A stretch of DNA of 64,000 bases, from positions 3,548,001 through 3,612,000 of the forward strand of contig NZ_LR743509.1 in NCBI RefSeq assembly GCF_902712875.1. The letters are read 5' to 3'. Shown here in pieces: positions 52,721-60,561 of the stretch. The notes beneath the pieces are model-generated. The model searched no databases. It was not told the DNA's origin and saw only the letters and a program-made list of their open reading frames with translations. Position 1 is the first letter of the stretch. The number at the start of each line of letters is the position of its first letter. A program made the position numbers and the translations under genes. This DNA comes from Hyphomicrobium sp. ghe19. Its GTDB lineage: Bacteria; Pseudomonadota; Alphaproteobacteria; Rhizobiales; Hyphomicrobiaceae.

Positions 52721-53179
52721 TCAGACCCCTCCCGCAGCAAGACGAACGGCTTCGTGAATGCGCTGATAGCATCCGCACCGGCAGATGTTCCCCGCCATGG
52801 CCTCGACGATTTCGGCGTCAGAGGGCGCGCGATTTTTGGCGAGCAACGAAGCTGCCTGCATGATCTGGCCTGCCTGGCAGAAGCCGCACTGCGGGACGCT
52901 GACTTTCCGCCAAGCCTGCTGGACGGCGTGCTCCCCGTCAGGGCTCAAGCCCTCGATCGTCGTGACAGATTTGCCGGCCGCTTCGCCGAGCGTCGTCTGG
53001 CACGAGCGGACAGCAACGCCATCGAGATGAACCGTGCATGCGCCGCAGACGCCGGCGCCGCATCCGAATTTCGTGCCCGTCAGATTGAGCATGTCGCGGA
53101 CATACCAGAGCAGCGGCATGTTGGGATCGCCGCTAAACTCGTGAGCTTCGCCGTTTATTGTGATGGATGACATGTCCAT
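52721..53179 (-). CDS. IorA-type (2Fe-2S) small subunit
   Basis: This 152-aa ferredoxin-like subunit has two clusters: plant-type [15 protein letters not shown] (about residues 40-54), and the C-terminal all-helical domain with [10 protein letters not shown] and ICRCGCY. It passes electrons from the molybdenum subunit. The start is either ATG at 53179 or the second ATG at 53173; AGGAG is three bases from the first and nine from the second. It precedes the large subunit by two bases and follows the lactate permease by 90. Confidence 0.93.
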   Translation of the reverse strand: MDMSSITINGEAHEFSGDPNMPLLWYVRDMLNLTGTKFGCGAGVCGACTVHLDGVAVRSCQTTLGEAAGKSVTTIEGLSPDGEHAVQQAWRKVSVPQCGFCQAGQIMQAASLLAKNRAPSDAEIVEAMAGNICRCGCYQRIHEAVRLAAGGV

Positions 53180-53269
53180 GCTCTCCTTCCAGTTCGTGTG
53201 TTCGAATTTCAGACTTCAATTGGTTCCAGCTCGCGACGAACGCGAGCGCGACTTGCATTCAATGTTTCT

Positions 53270-54913
53270 TCACGGCGCGAGAAGCGTGAATGGCCAGAGG
53301 TAAACCTGCGCCATGACAAGCAGTCCGACGAGCGTCGCAAGCGCGAGTGAATGGAAAAACACAAAGCGAAGTATCGATCCTTCGTGCCCGTACCATTTGG
53401 TAGCCGTCGAGGCGACTACAATAGATTGCGCATCAATCATCTTGCCCATGACGCCGCCCGCGCTATTTGCCGCTGCCATAAGGACCGGATTGATGCCGAG
53501 CTGTTCAGCCGTGATCCGCTGCAGGCCGCCGAACAATACGTTCGACGATGTGTCCGACCCTGTCAGCGCCACACCGAGCCAGCCGATGAGCGTGCCGAAG
53601 AACGGATACGCCCATCCTGTGTGGGCGAGCATCAGCCCGAGCGTTGCGTCGCTGCCGGAGTAACGCGTGATGAAGCCGATCGCCATCATGCAGGAGATCG
53701 TCAGAAGCGAGTAGCGGACCACGTAGATGGTCTTCGCGTACATCCGCACAAGTTGGCCGAGATTGTATCCCAGGAAGATGCCGGAGATGATCGCCGAAAT
53801 CAGAATACCCGTTCCCGTGGCGGACAAGATGTTGAGGTTGAAGATCGCGGCTTCGGCGTGCGGCGATTGAACGACGGGCGGCATTTTCTGCACGAGTTCA
53901 TGCAGACCCATGACCGGAATCTTCTGTATCCAAAGTCCATCGAGCGCGGCGCGGACTTGCGGCGTTCCCCAAAGAAAGACGAAGGCCGCGAGAATGAGCC
54001 ACGGCGTCCATGCGCGCCGCATGACGGCGAGCGAATGAGAGACGGCCACCGGCGCTGTCGCTTTTTCCGGAACCGGCGCATTCGGAATCTTCGTCATCGG
54101 AACGGCCGGGCTCCAGACCCGCAAAAATAGCGCGAGGGCCGCCATCGAAACGAGCGAGGCTACGACGTTGACCAGCCAGGGCCCGTGAAAATTCGATACG
54201 AGATACTGCGGTATCGCGAAGGAAACGCCTGCGACGAGGATCGGGGGCCAGACTTCGATCATTTTGCGAAAACCGACGAAGGCCCAGATCAACCAGAACG
54301 GAACGATGATCGCAAAGGGCGCGAGCTGGCGGCCAACGGTGGCGCTCAATTCGTAGAGATCGAGTCCCGTGACGGCTGCCAGCGCCACGAGCGGCGTTCC
54401 GAGCGCGCCGAATGCGACGGGTGCGGTATTGGCGATCAGCGACAGGCCCGACGCGGCGAGCGGCGGAAAGCCCAAGCCGATCAGCATCGCGGCCGTCACC
54501 GCAACGGGCGTTCCAAAGCCGGCGGCGCCTTCGAAGAACGCGCCGAATGAAAACGCGACGAACAGAAGTTGCAGCCGGCGATCGTTGCTTATTGCGCCGA
54601 TCGATTTTTGCAGGACATCGAACTCGCCTTTTTCGCTCGCGAGGCGATAAAGAAAAATAACATTTAGGATAATCCAGCCGATCGGCAGAAGGCCGAAAGC
54701 CGCGCCATAGACAGCGGCCATGCCAGCCATTTTCGCGGGCATTCCATAGGCGAGGATAGCGACCAGCAGGGCCGCGCCAAGACCAAGTAGAGCGGCGACG
54801 TGCGCGCGCACTTCGAAGAGCCCGATACTTCCGAGCAGGACGACCACTGGAATGATCGCCACGACTGCGGACAACGCCATATTGGCAAAAGGGTCATATA
54901 TTTGCGACCACAT
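53270..54913 (-). CDS. lctP: L-lactate permease family transporter
   Basis: This 547-aa protein has about 13 helices and the LctP hallmark FGAFFEGAAGFGTPVAVTAA, plus ANTAPVAFGALGTPLVALA and SDTSSNVLFGGLQ. It carries lactate or glycolate by proton symport in characterised members. The ATG at 54913 (MWSQIYDPF) is preferred to one seven codons upstream. Its gene is followed by the IorAB hydroxylase pair rather than a lactate dehydrogenase, so the true substrate could be another small hydroxy acid. A FadR-type regulator gene is divergent. Confidence 0.92.
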   Translation of the reverse strand: MWSQIYDPFANMALSAVVAIIPVVVLLGSIGLFEVRAHVAALLGLGAALLVAILAYGMPAKMAGMAAVYGAAFGLLPIGWIILNVIFLYRLASEKGEFDVLQKSIGAISNDRRLQLLFVAFSFGAFFEGAAGFGTPVAVTAAMLIGLGFPPLAASGLSLIANTAPVAFGALGTPLVALAAVTGLDLYELSATVGRQLAPFAIIVPFWLIWAFVGFRKMIEVWPPILVAGVSFAIPQYLVSNFHGPWLVNVVASLVSMAALALFLRVWSPAVPMTKIPNAPVPEKATAPVAVSHSLAVMRRAWTPWLILAAFVFLWGTPQVRAALDGLWIQKIPVMGLHELVQKMPPVVQSPHAEAAIFNLNILSATGTGILISAIISGIFLGYNLGQLVRMYAKTIYVVRYSLLTISCMMAIGFITRYSGSDATLGLMLAHTGWAYPFFGTLIGWLGVALTGSDTSSNVLFGGLQRITAEQLGINPVLMAAANSAGGVMGKMIDAQSIVVASTATKWYGHEGSILRFVFFHSLALATLVGLLVMAQVYLWPFTLLAP

Positions 54914-54960
54914 ACGACCCGTGTCCCTCGACATCGCGGTGCTGGACTGCAGCGGTGTTT

Positions 54961-54981
54961 CTGGTAAATTTTTTATACCAG
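54961..54981. promoter_or_regulatory. Candidate operator between the lactate permease and GntR genes
   Basis: CTGGTA (54961-54966) and TACCAG (54976-54981) form an inverted repeat with a nine-base AT-rich spacer, 48 bases before the permease ATG and 112 before the regulator ATG. TGGT-N-ACCA is the type of site bound by FadR/PdhR/LldR regulators, so it fits the adjacent GntR protein. Confidence 0.55.
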
Positions 54982-55092
54982 GGATGGCGAATGGTCAAAT
55001 CGACGAGCCATATAGCCCGACGGAAATAGACAATGACATCCGCGGCTGCGCCGGTTTAGAAATTGCGCGCAACACCACAGGGATCAGGCAAA

Positions 55093-55854
55093 ATGCTTGC
55101 CGTACGTACGCCAAAAATCGCGGACGCAATCGCATCGAAGATCGAGAAGCTCATCCTCGAGGGCGCACTTCGTCCCGGCGAGAAACTTGCGCCGGAGCGC
55201 GAGCTCGCGCAAAAGCTCGACGTGTCACGGCCGTCGCTCAGAGAAGGCATCGACAAGCTCGTGCGGCGCGGACTGCTGAAATCTTCGAAGAACGGAACGT
55301 TCGTGGCGCAGTTCCTGTCGCCGATCATGGCGCCGCTGGCGAACCTCTATCGCGGCAATCAACAGGCGTTCGCCGATTATTTCGAGTTTCGCCAGTGCGT
55401 CGAAGCACGGGCTGCGCGTGATGCGGCGCTGCGGGCGACAGATGTCGAAAGGGCGGCCATTCGAACCTGCCTGGACGACATGCGCAAAGCTCATAAGCTT
55501 GAGGATCCCGCGCAGGAGGCCGAAGCCGACGTGACGCTGCACATGCTCGTCTACGAAGCGGGACACAACTTCGTCGTTCTGCACGTGATGCGTGCTCTTA
55601 GCGAACTTCTTCGGAACAATATCTTCTTCAACCGGAAGAACCTGTATCTGAAAGCTGGCGTCCGCGAGAAACTTCTGGCGCAGCACCTCGCGATCGGCGA
55701 GGCCGTCCTCTCAGGAGATCCTGAGCGCGCGGAGACTGCGGCCGGCGATCATATCGGCTTCGTGTTCGACACCGTCGCGGAAATCCAGCGGGCCAGCGCG
55801 CGGCTCGATACGTCGCTGCTTCGCGCGCGGAGAGGCGATTTTCTGGCGAGCTGA
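55093..55854 (+). CDS. GntR family regulator, FadR subfamily (LldR/PdhR-like)
   Basis: This 253-aa regulator has an N-terminal winged helix (IADAIASKIEKLILEGALRP, ELAQKLDVSRPSLREGIDKL) and an FCD domain of six helices with metal- or ligand-binding residues in EADVTLHMLVYEAGHN and AGDHIGFVFDTV. FCD regulators sense carboxylates such as lactate, pyruvate or galactonate. It is divergent from the lactate permease with a candidate operator between them. The ATG at 55093 (AGG four to five bases upstream) is preferred over one ten codons earlier. Confidence 0.92.
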   Translation: MLAVRTPKIADAIASKIEKLILEGALRPGEKLAPERELAQKLDVSRPSLREGIDKLVRRGLLKSSKNGTFVAQFLSPIMAPLANLYRGNQQAFADYFEFRQCVEARAARDAALRATDVERAAIRTCLDDMRKAHKLEDPAQEAEADVTLHMLVYEAGHNFVVLHVMRALSELLRNNIFFNRKNLYLKAGVREKLLAQHLAIGEAVLSGDPERAETAAGDHIGFVFDTVAEIQRASARLDTSLLRARRGDFLAS

Positions 55855-56072
55855 TCGGGCAGCTCGGACCTTGAACATACATCGCGCGCCATTATTTCGC
55901 CGCAACCTATTCACGCGGGCTTCATATGGCTGCCTTTATCCCTCATTGTCGAAGGGATAGCTTCGGCGTTGGCGAACCACGGCAATTGCCGGATTTCCAA
56001 CTAAGAAGAGCGTCGAAGCTAAATCGATTCGCGGCGTCATACGGGGACGCTGCAATAATCCGAGGGAACAAC

Positions 56073-57836
56073 ATGAAATCTACCCGACAAGCGATCTTGG
56101 CCGGCGCCTCGCTCCTGGTAGCGGTGGCCGCAACGCCGACGCTCGTTCGAGCCGACGATCAACAGCCGGGAAACAACGGCCAGGGCAAGGAAGACAAATC
56201 AAAGCGCCAAGGCAAGGAAGATCGTGGTGGTCAGGATCGTGGAGGCCAGGATCGTGGCGGTCAGGACCGCGGCCCGCGGGGCCAGCAGGACCGCGGCCAG
56301 ATGGGCCAGCAGGACCGCCGTGAGCAGGGCCAGCAGTGGCAGCAGAAGCAGCAAAAGCAAGGTCAGCAAGACCGCGACCAGGGCCAGCAGTGGCAACAGA
56401 AGCAGCAGCAAGGCCAGCAAGACCGTGGCCAGCAGCAGTGGCAGCAGAAGCAGGACCGGGCGTTCGGAAAAAAGGAACCGTCCTCGAACGGGCCGAGCAA
56501 GCAGTTTGGCGGCGGCGACCAGCCTAACGGCAATCCCAACGCGTTCGTCAAACCGCAGCCGATGAACCCACAGAAGCCGCCTGTCGTGGACAACACGCAG
56601 CAGCAGCAACAGCAGCAGTTTCCCAACGGCAAGCCGCAAAACTTCGACAACCAGTTCGGCCGCCCCGGCAAGGACAAAGACAATCGCAAGTGGGACCAGC
56701 AGAAGCAGTTCGGCGGCCGGGATCAGAATCCCAATCAGGGACAAAATCCGGGAGGCAATCAGCCCAACAATCGGCCTGTCGTCGACAATCCGAACGGCGA
56801 GCAGAACTTCGGTCAGACGCGCAAGCCGCTTTCTGCAGCTGACGCCAAACGCCGGTTCGACACCATGCGCGGTGAGCGCAAAGAGGTGAAGATCGACGGC
56901 GGCAAAGGCGTTGTCATCGAAGAACCGGGCAAACGCCGGATCTTCAAAGAAAACAATCGCATGGTCATCCAGCACGATGAGACCGAGCGTTTGCGGCGCG
57001 TGGCACCGAACGCCCGCTTCGAGAAGGGGCAGGGCGGCTCGAACGTCTCGATCATCGAACGGCCCGGCGGATACCGGGTCTATTCGGAGACCGACTCGAA
57101 TGGTCAGTTGCTCCGGCGGTATCGCCGCGGGCCGGATGGACGCGATGTCATCATCATCGACAACCGCCGCCGCCACGGAAATGGCTTCGGTAAAGGCGTC
57201 GCGACGGGCGTCGGGATCGGCATCGGCGTCGTGGCCGGAGCTGCGATCTTGAATTCCATCCTCGATGTGCCGCCGCCGCGCGTCAGAATTCCGCGCGATA
57301 AGTATATCGTCGACTACGGTCGTGCGAACGATGATGACGTGTATGAAGCCCTCAGCGCGCCCCCGGTCGACGACTACGACGACCGCTACTCGCTCGATGA
57401 GATTCGGGCGACGGCCGGCCTTCGCGACCGCATGCGCCGTATCGATCTCGACGACATCACCTTCGAATTCGGCTCGTGGGACGTCGATCCGAGCCAATAC
57501 CGCAAGCTCGAACGTATTGCGCGTGGGATGAACCGCGTCATCGACCGCAATCCCAACGAGGTCTTCATGATCGAAGGCTACACCGATGCCGTCGGATCGG
57601 AGGAAGACAATCTCTCGCTGTCGGACCGGCGCGCCGAGTCCGTTGCGGAGGTGTTGACCGAGCAGTTCAATGTGCCCTTCGAAAACCTGGTCACGCAGGG
57701 CTATGGCGAGCAATACTTGAAGGTGCCGACCCAGGCTCCCGAACGGCTCAACCGCCGCGTTGCTGTCCGGCGCATCACGCCGCTGCTGGCGCGTGACGGT
57801 GGACCGCCCCCTCCGCCGCGCCGCTATCCGGACTAG
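56073..57836 (+). CDS. OmpA-domain envelope protein with long Gln/Asp/Arg-rich region
   Basis: This 587-aa protein has a signal peptide (ILAGASLLVAVAATPTLVRA), then about 220 residues of low-complexity, disordered sequence (GGQDRGGQDRGGQDRG, QQWQQKQQKQGQQ), a central domain (about 250-390, RREV-like EPGKRRIFKENNRMVIQHDE), a Gly-rich membrane-type helix (GFGKGVATGVGIGIGVVAGA) and a C-terminal OmpA peptidoglycan-binding domain (NPNEVFMIEGYTDAVGSEED, LSLSDRRAESVAEVL). The Asp and Arg that hold diaminopimelate are present. GAGGGA precedes the ATG at 56073. It would anchor the outer membrane to the wall; the disordered part is expanded by tandem repeats. Confidence 0.9.
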   Translation: MKSTRQAILAGASLLVAVAATPTLVRADDQQPGNNGQGKEDKSKRQGKEDRGGQDRGGQDRGGQDRGPRGQQDRGQMGQQDRREQGQQWQQKQQKQGQQDRDQGQQWQQKQQQGQQDRGQQQWQQKQDRAFGKKEPSSNGPSKQFGGGDQPNGNPNAFVKPQPMNPQKPPVVDNTQQQQQQQFPNGKPQNFDNQFGRPGKDKDNRKWDQQKQFGGRDQNPNQGQNPGGNQPNNRPVVDNPNGEQNFGQTRKPLSAADAKRRFDTMRGERKEVKIDGGKGVVIEEPGKRRIFKENNRMVIQHDETERLRRVAPNARFEKGQGGSNVSIIERPGGYRVYSETDSNGQLLRRYRRGPDGRDVIIIDNRRRHGNGFGKGVATGVGIGIGVVAGAAILNSILDVPPPRVRIPRDKYIVDYGRANDDDVYEALSAPPVDDYDDRYSLDEIRATAGLRDRMRRIDLDDITFEFGSWDVDPSQYRKLERIARGMNRVIDRNPNEVFMIEGYTDAVGSEEDNLSLSDRRAESVAEVLTEQFNVPFENLVTQGYGEQYLKVPTQAPERLNRRVAVRRITPLLARDGGPPPPPRRYPD

Positions 57837-57842
57837 CTCGGG

Positions 57843-59546
57843 ATGGGAGCCGTGCTTCGCCGGATCGTGCTGATAGGAGCGACTGGCTTCTTCGGACGGC
57901 GGCTTGCACGGCGCCTCGCCACCATTCCGGATGTCGCGCTCGTGTTGACATCTCGCAGTGAAGAGCGAGCTCGAGACTTCGCAAAAACACTAGAAGGGGG
58001 TGAGCACATCACCCCCTTTTCTTTTGAGCGCGACGATGCGTCGAGCGTCGCGCGGCTCGGGTCTCTATCTCCGTGGCTCGTCATCGACGCTTCGGGACCG
58101 TTCCAGTCAGCCAGCTACGATCTTGCACGTGCAGCGATTGGGTTCGGCGCGCATTGGATCGATCTCGCCGATGCTCGCGACTACCTTCTTGGTTTCGGCG
58201 CTGCGCTGGACGCAGGGGCCCGGAAGAAGGGGGTCGTTGCGCGTGCGGGCGCGAGCTCGACACCCGCCTTGTCGATGGCTGTCGTCGCGGACGTGACCGA
58301 TGGCTGGCAGCGCGTCGACAGCGTCGACATCGCAATTTTGCCCGGCGGCGCCGGTGACGTCGGCGAAGCCGTCATTCGCGCAATTCTTTCGTATGCGGGC
58401 GCAAAGATCACGGTCTACGAAGAGGGTGCAGAAAGAGAGATATCCGGATGGGGCAGCGTCACCCGCGCAAAGATCGCGCGGCTCGGAACTCGCTACCTGT
58501 CGCCGGTCGAGACGGCGGACGCAACGCTGATGCAGCGCCGCTTCAACGTCGCGTCGCGCGTGTCGTTCAGCGCGGGCCTTATGTCCCGCGTCGAACAATT
58601 CGGGCTTGTTGCTCTCTCGCAGATGAGACGGCGCGGGTTGATTTCACGGCCGGAAACCTTGGCGCCTCTTCTTGGGAAGGCGCGGCGGGTAACGCGCCTG
58701 TTTGCTACCGATCGCGGCGGCATGACAATCACGTGCGCCGGGCTCGACGCGAACGGCCGGCAGATTTGCGCTCGCTGGTTTCTTCATGCGGAGAAGGATG
58801 CAGGTCCCGACGTTCCGGTTCTTCCGGCTGTTGCTTTGACGCGATCGCTGCTTCGCGGAGGGGGCGAAGCCGGTGCGGGAATTGCGGCCTTGCCGCTCGC
58901 GGCAATCGAAGCCGAGATGACGCGGCCGTCACTCACGACGACGCGCACCATACAAAGCGAAGGCGACACCTGCCTTCTTGCGTTGGCGTGTGGGGAAGAC
59001 GCCTATAGGCGGTTGCCCAGCGCACTTAGAGCTTTTCACGATCAGAATGCGCCGCCTGTCTGGTCCGGCAAAGCCGACATCGACGCTTCGAACTCGATCG
59101 CGAGACGTTTACTGAGGGCGATCGTCGGCTTGCCATCTCCGGCGCGAGGCGTCGGCGTAACCGTTACAGTTGATCGTTCCGGTGGCGAAGAAATCTGGCA
59201 ACGGAATTTCGATGGCCAACGCTTTGCTTCTCGTCTCGCGTACAAGGGTAAGAACGTCGTTTCAGAACGTTTCGGGCCGATCGAGATCCTGATGGCGATC
59301 GAGGCGGACAGCGTTGAGGTTCGGATGCCAGTTGCCGGCTGGCGCATTGGCCGGATCAGACTTCCGCTCATGCTTGCGCCGACATCCGAGACACGCGAAT
59401 TTGTGGGCGAGGATGGCCGCTTTCATTTCGACGTTGCAATCGGACTGCCGGTCGTCGGGCTCTTGGCGCATTATCGCGGCTGGCTGGAGCCGAGGACCGG
59501 TTACGCTCTCGCTCGGAGCCCGGTCGCATCTTCATGCGCCGACTAG
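57843..59546 (+). CDS. Saccharopine-dehydrogenase-like NAD(P)-binding protein with DUF4166-like C-terminus
   Basis: This 567-aa protein has an N-terminal Rossmann domain (RIVLIGATGFFGRRLARRLA, then VVIDASGPFQSASYDLARAA, GAHWIDLADARDYLLGFG) typical of saccharopine-dehydrogenase-like enzymes, and a C-terminal domain of about 180 residues (IWQRNFDGQRFASRLAYKGK, VEVRMPVAGWRIGRIRLPLM) that fits DUF4166. The reaction is not known. It starts six bases after the OmpA-domain gene. Between codons 51 and 61 lies a terminator-like hairpin (see findings). The 3' end overlaps the convergent nuclease gene by four bases. Confidence 0.86.
   Translation: MGAVLRRIVLIGATGFFGRRLARRLATIPDVALVLTSRSEERARDFAKTLEGGEHITPFSFERDDASSVARLGSLSPWLVIDASGPFQSASYDLARAAIGFGAHWIDLADARDYLLGFGAALDAGARKKGVVARAGASSTPALSMAVVADVTDGWQRVDSVDIAILPGGAGDVGEAVIRAILSYAGAKITVYEEGAEREISGWGSVTRAKIARLGTRYLSPVETADATLMQRRFNVASRVSFSAGLMSRVEQFGLVALSQMRRRGLISRPETLAPLLGKARRVTRLFATDRGGMTITCAGLDANGRQICARWFLHAEKDAGPDVPVLPAVALTRSLLRGGGEAGAGIAALPLAAIEAEMTRPSLTTTRTIQSEGDTCLLALACGEDAYRRLPSALRAFHDQNAPPVWSGKADIDASNSIARRLLRAIVGLPSPARGVGVTVTVDRSGGEEIWQRNFDGQRFASRLAYKGKNVVSERFGPIEILMAIEADSVEVRMPVAGWRIGRIRLPLMLAPTSETREFVGEDGRFHFDVAIGLPVVGLLAHYRGWLEPRTGYALARSPVASSCAD
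57994..58025 (+). terminator. Terminator-like hairpin inside the reading frame
   Basis: AAGGGGGTGA (57994-58003) pairs perfectly with TCACCCCCTT (58009-58018) around GCACA, followed by TTCTTTT. The 10-bp stem with a T-rich tail is a full intrinsic terminator shape, yet it lies within codons 51-61 of the saccharopine-dehydrogenase-like gene, about 160 bases past the OmpA-domain stop codon. Confidence 0.8.
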
Positions 59547-60268
59547 TTGGCGGATGCGGGCCGCCAGCCGGCTGCGGTTGCTTCTGCCTCGGAGCAGAAC
59601 CAGCGCTTGCCGTGTCCTCCGTCCATCCGGACCTTGTCGTACCAAGTTCCCCACGGCATGTGATAGATGCGGCCGCGGGACGAAACGTTGCCTTTGATCG
59701 CGCAACCTTTCGGAGCTGCGACTTCGGCGACCTGCCATTCGTTACGGCGGTAGTCCCAAGGCGCTTGCGCCTGTCCTTGCCAAACGCCGATCTTTTCCCG
59801 GCGCGCTTCAGCTTCGATGCCGACGTAGGTGGTCGAATATTTGACGAAGGCCCAGGCGAGCCCTGCGCGCACCATCGCCTCTTCGATGTCGATGCCATCC
59901 ACGAAGCACGTCGCGAGCGTCCGGTGATAGCGATCGGTGCCGGTGCGGTCGCAGGCGATCTCTTTATGTTCAACCAACTTCCGCAACATCGCCGCGGCAG
60001 CCTTTCCGCATTCCCACGTCGCCCCGGTCGCTGTTTGACATGTCTGCGTCAACTCCGGCGCGTCGATGCCTTCAAGACGAACGCGTGTCTGCCCGACGTC
60101 GAGAGTATCGCCGTCGACGACTCGGCCTGCGCCTGAGATGATTGCCGGTTGGCCATTCTCCGGGACCTTCACTGCAAGGGCTGCAATTGGCGGAATTGCC
60201 AGGAGAAAAAGCGCACCTGCCCGAAGGCAAGTGCGCGATAGTCGAGACGGGAAAGACAATTCTGGCAT
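59543..60268 (-). CDS. Exported staphylococcal-type nuclease with C-terminal extension
   Basis: This 241-aa protein has a signal peptide (LRAGALFLLAIPPIAALAV), an SNase domain (GRVVDGDTLDVGQTRVRLEG, IDAPELTQTC, RTGTDRYHRTLATCFVDG, AMVRAGLAWAF) and about 70 extra residues (GCAIKGNVSSRGRIYHMPWG, GKRWFCSEAEATAAGWRPA), a YjgK/COG1525-style tail with two Cys. Catalytic Arg and Asp residues (VRLEGIDAPE) are kept, so it should cut nucleic acid with calcium. AGGA lies seven bases before the ATG at 60268; a frame to 60415 has no signal. It converges with the saccharopine-type gene. Confidence 0.9.
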   Translation of the reverse strand: MPELSFPSRLSRTCLRAGALFLLAIPPIAALAVKVPENGQPAIISGAGRVVDGDTLDVGQTRVRLEGIDAPELTQTCQTATGATWECGKAAAAMLRKLVEHKEIACDRTGTDRYHRTLATCFVDGIDIEEAMVRAGLAWAFVKYSTTYVGIEAEARREKIGVWQGQAQAPWDYRRNEWQVAEVAAPKGCAIKGNVSSRGRIYHMPWGTWYDKVRMDGGHGKRWFCSEAEATAAGWRPASAN

Positions 60269-60561
60269 GGGTCTATCCTGAAGGAGGGATGCTGCACAAC
60301 CTTGGCGATAGCGTGTTATAATTATGCAACCCATAAGGGATTCGTCTCCCGGGCGCCAAAAGCAACGGGACGTCAGGAGGCGAACTGAAAAACGTGAGCG
60401 AGACGCCTGACTCACCGACTGACTGGTTCACCCACAGAACAGCGGGCGCCCGGAGCGCTTTGACCTTGCGCCGCAGGGGTAAGCGGCCCGTAAGTGACAT
60501 AATTCGCAGCGATATTTCCGCCCGCATTACGCGGCCCGTTCGCCGCCCTTAAGAGGACTGC

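Noticed and set aside
56199..57713. Open minus-strand frame of about 504 codons opposite the OmpA-domain gene
   Set aside because: It is a mirror of the Gln-rich coding strand (CAG repeats read as CTG Leu), gives a Leu/Asp-rich sequence with no domain, and has no ribosome site.
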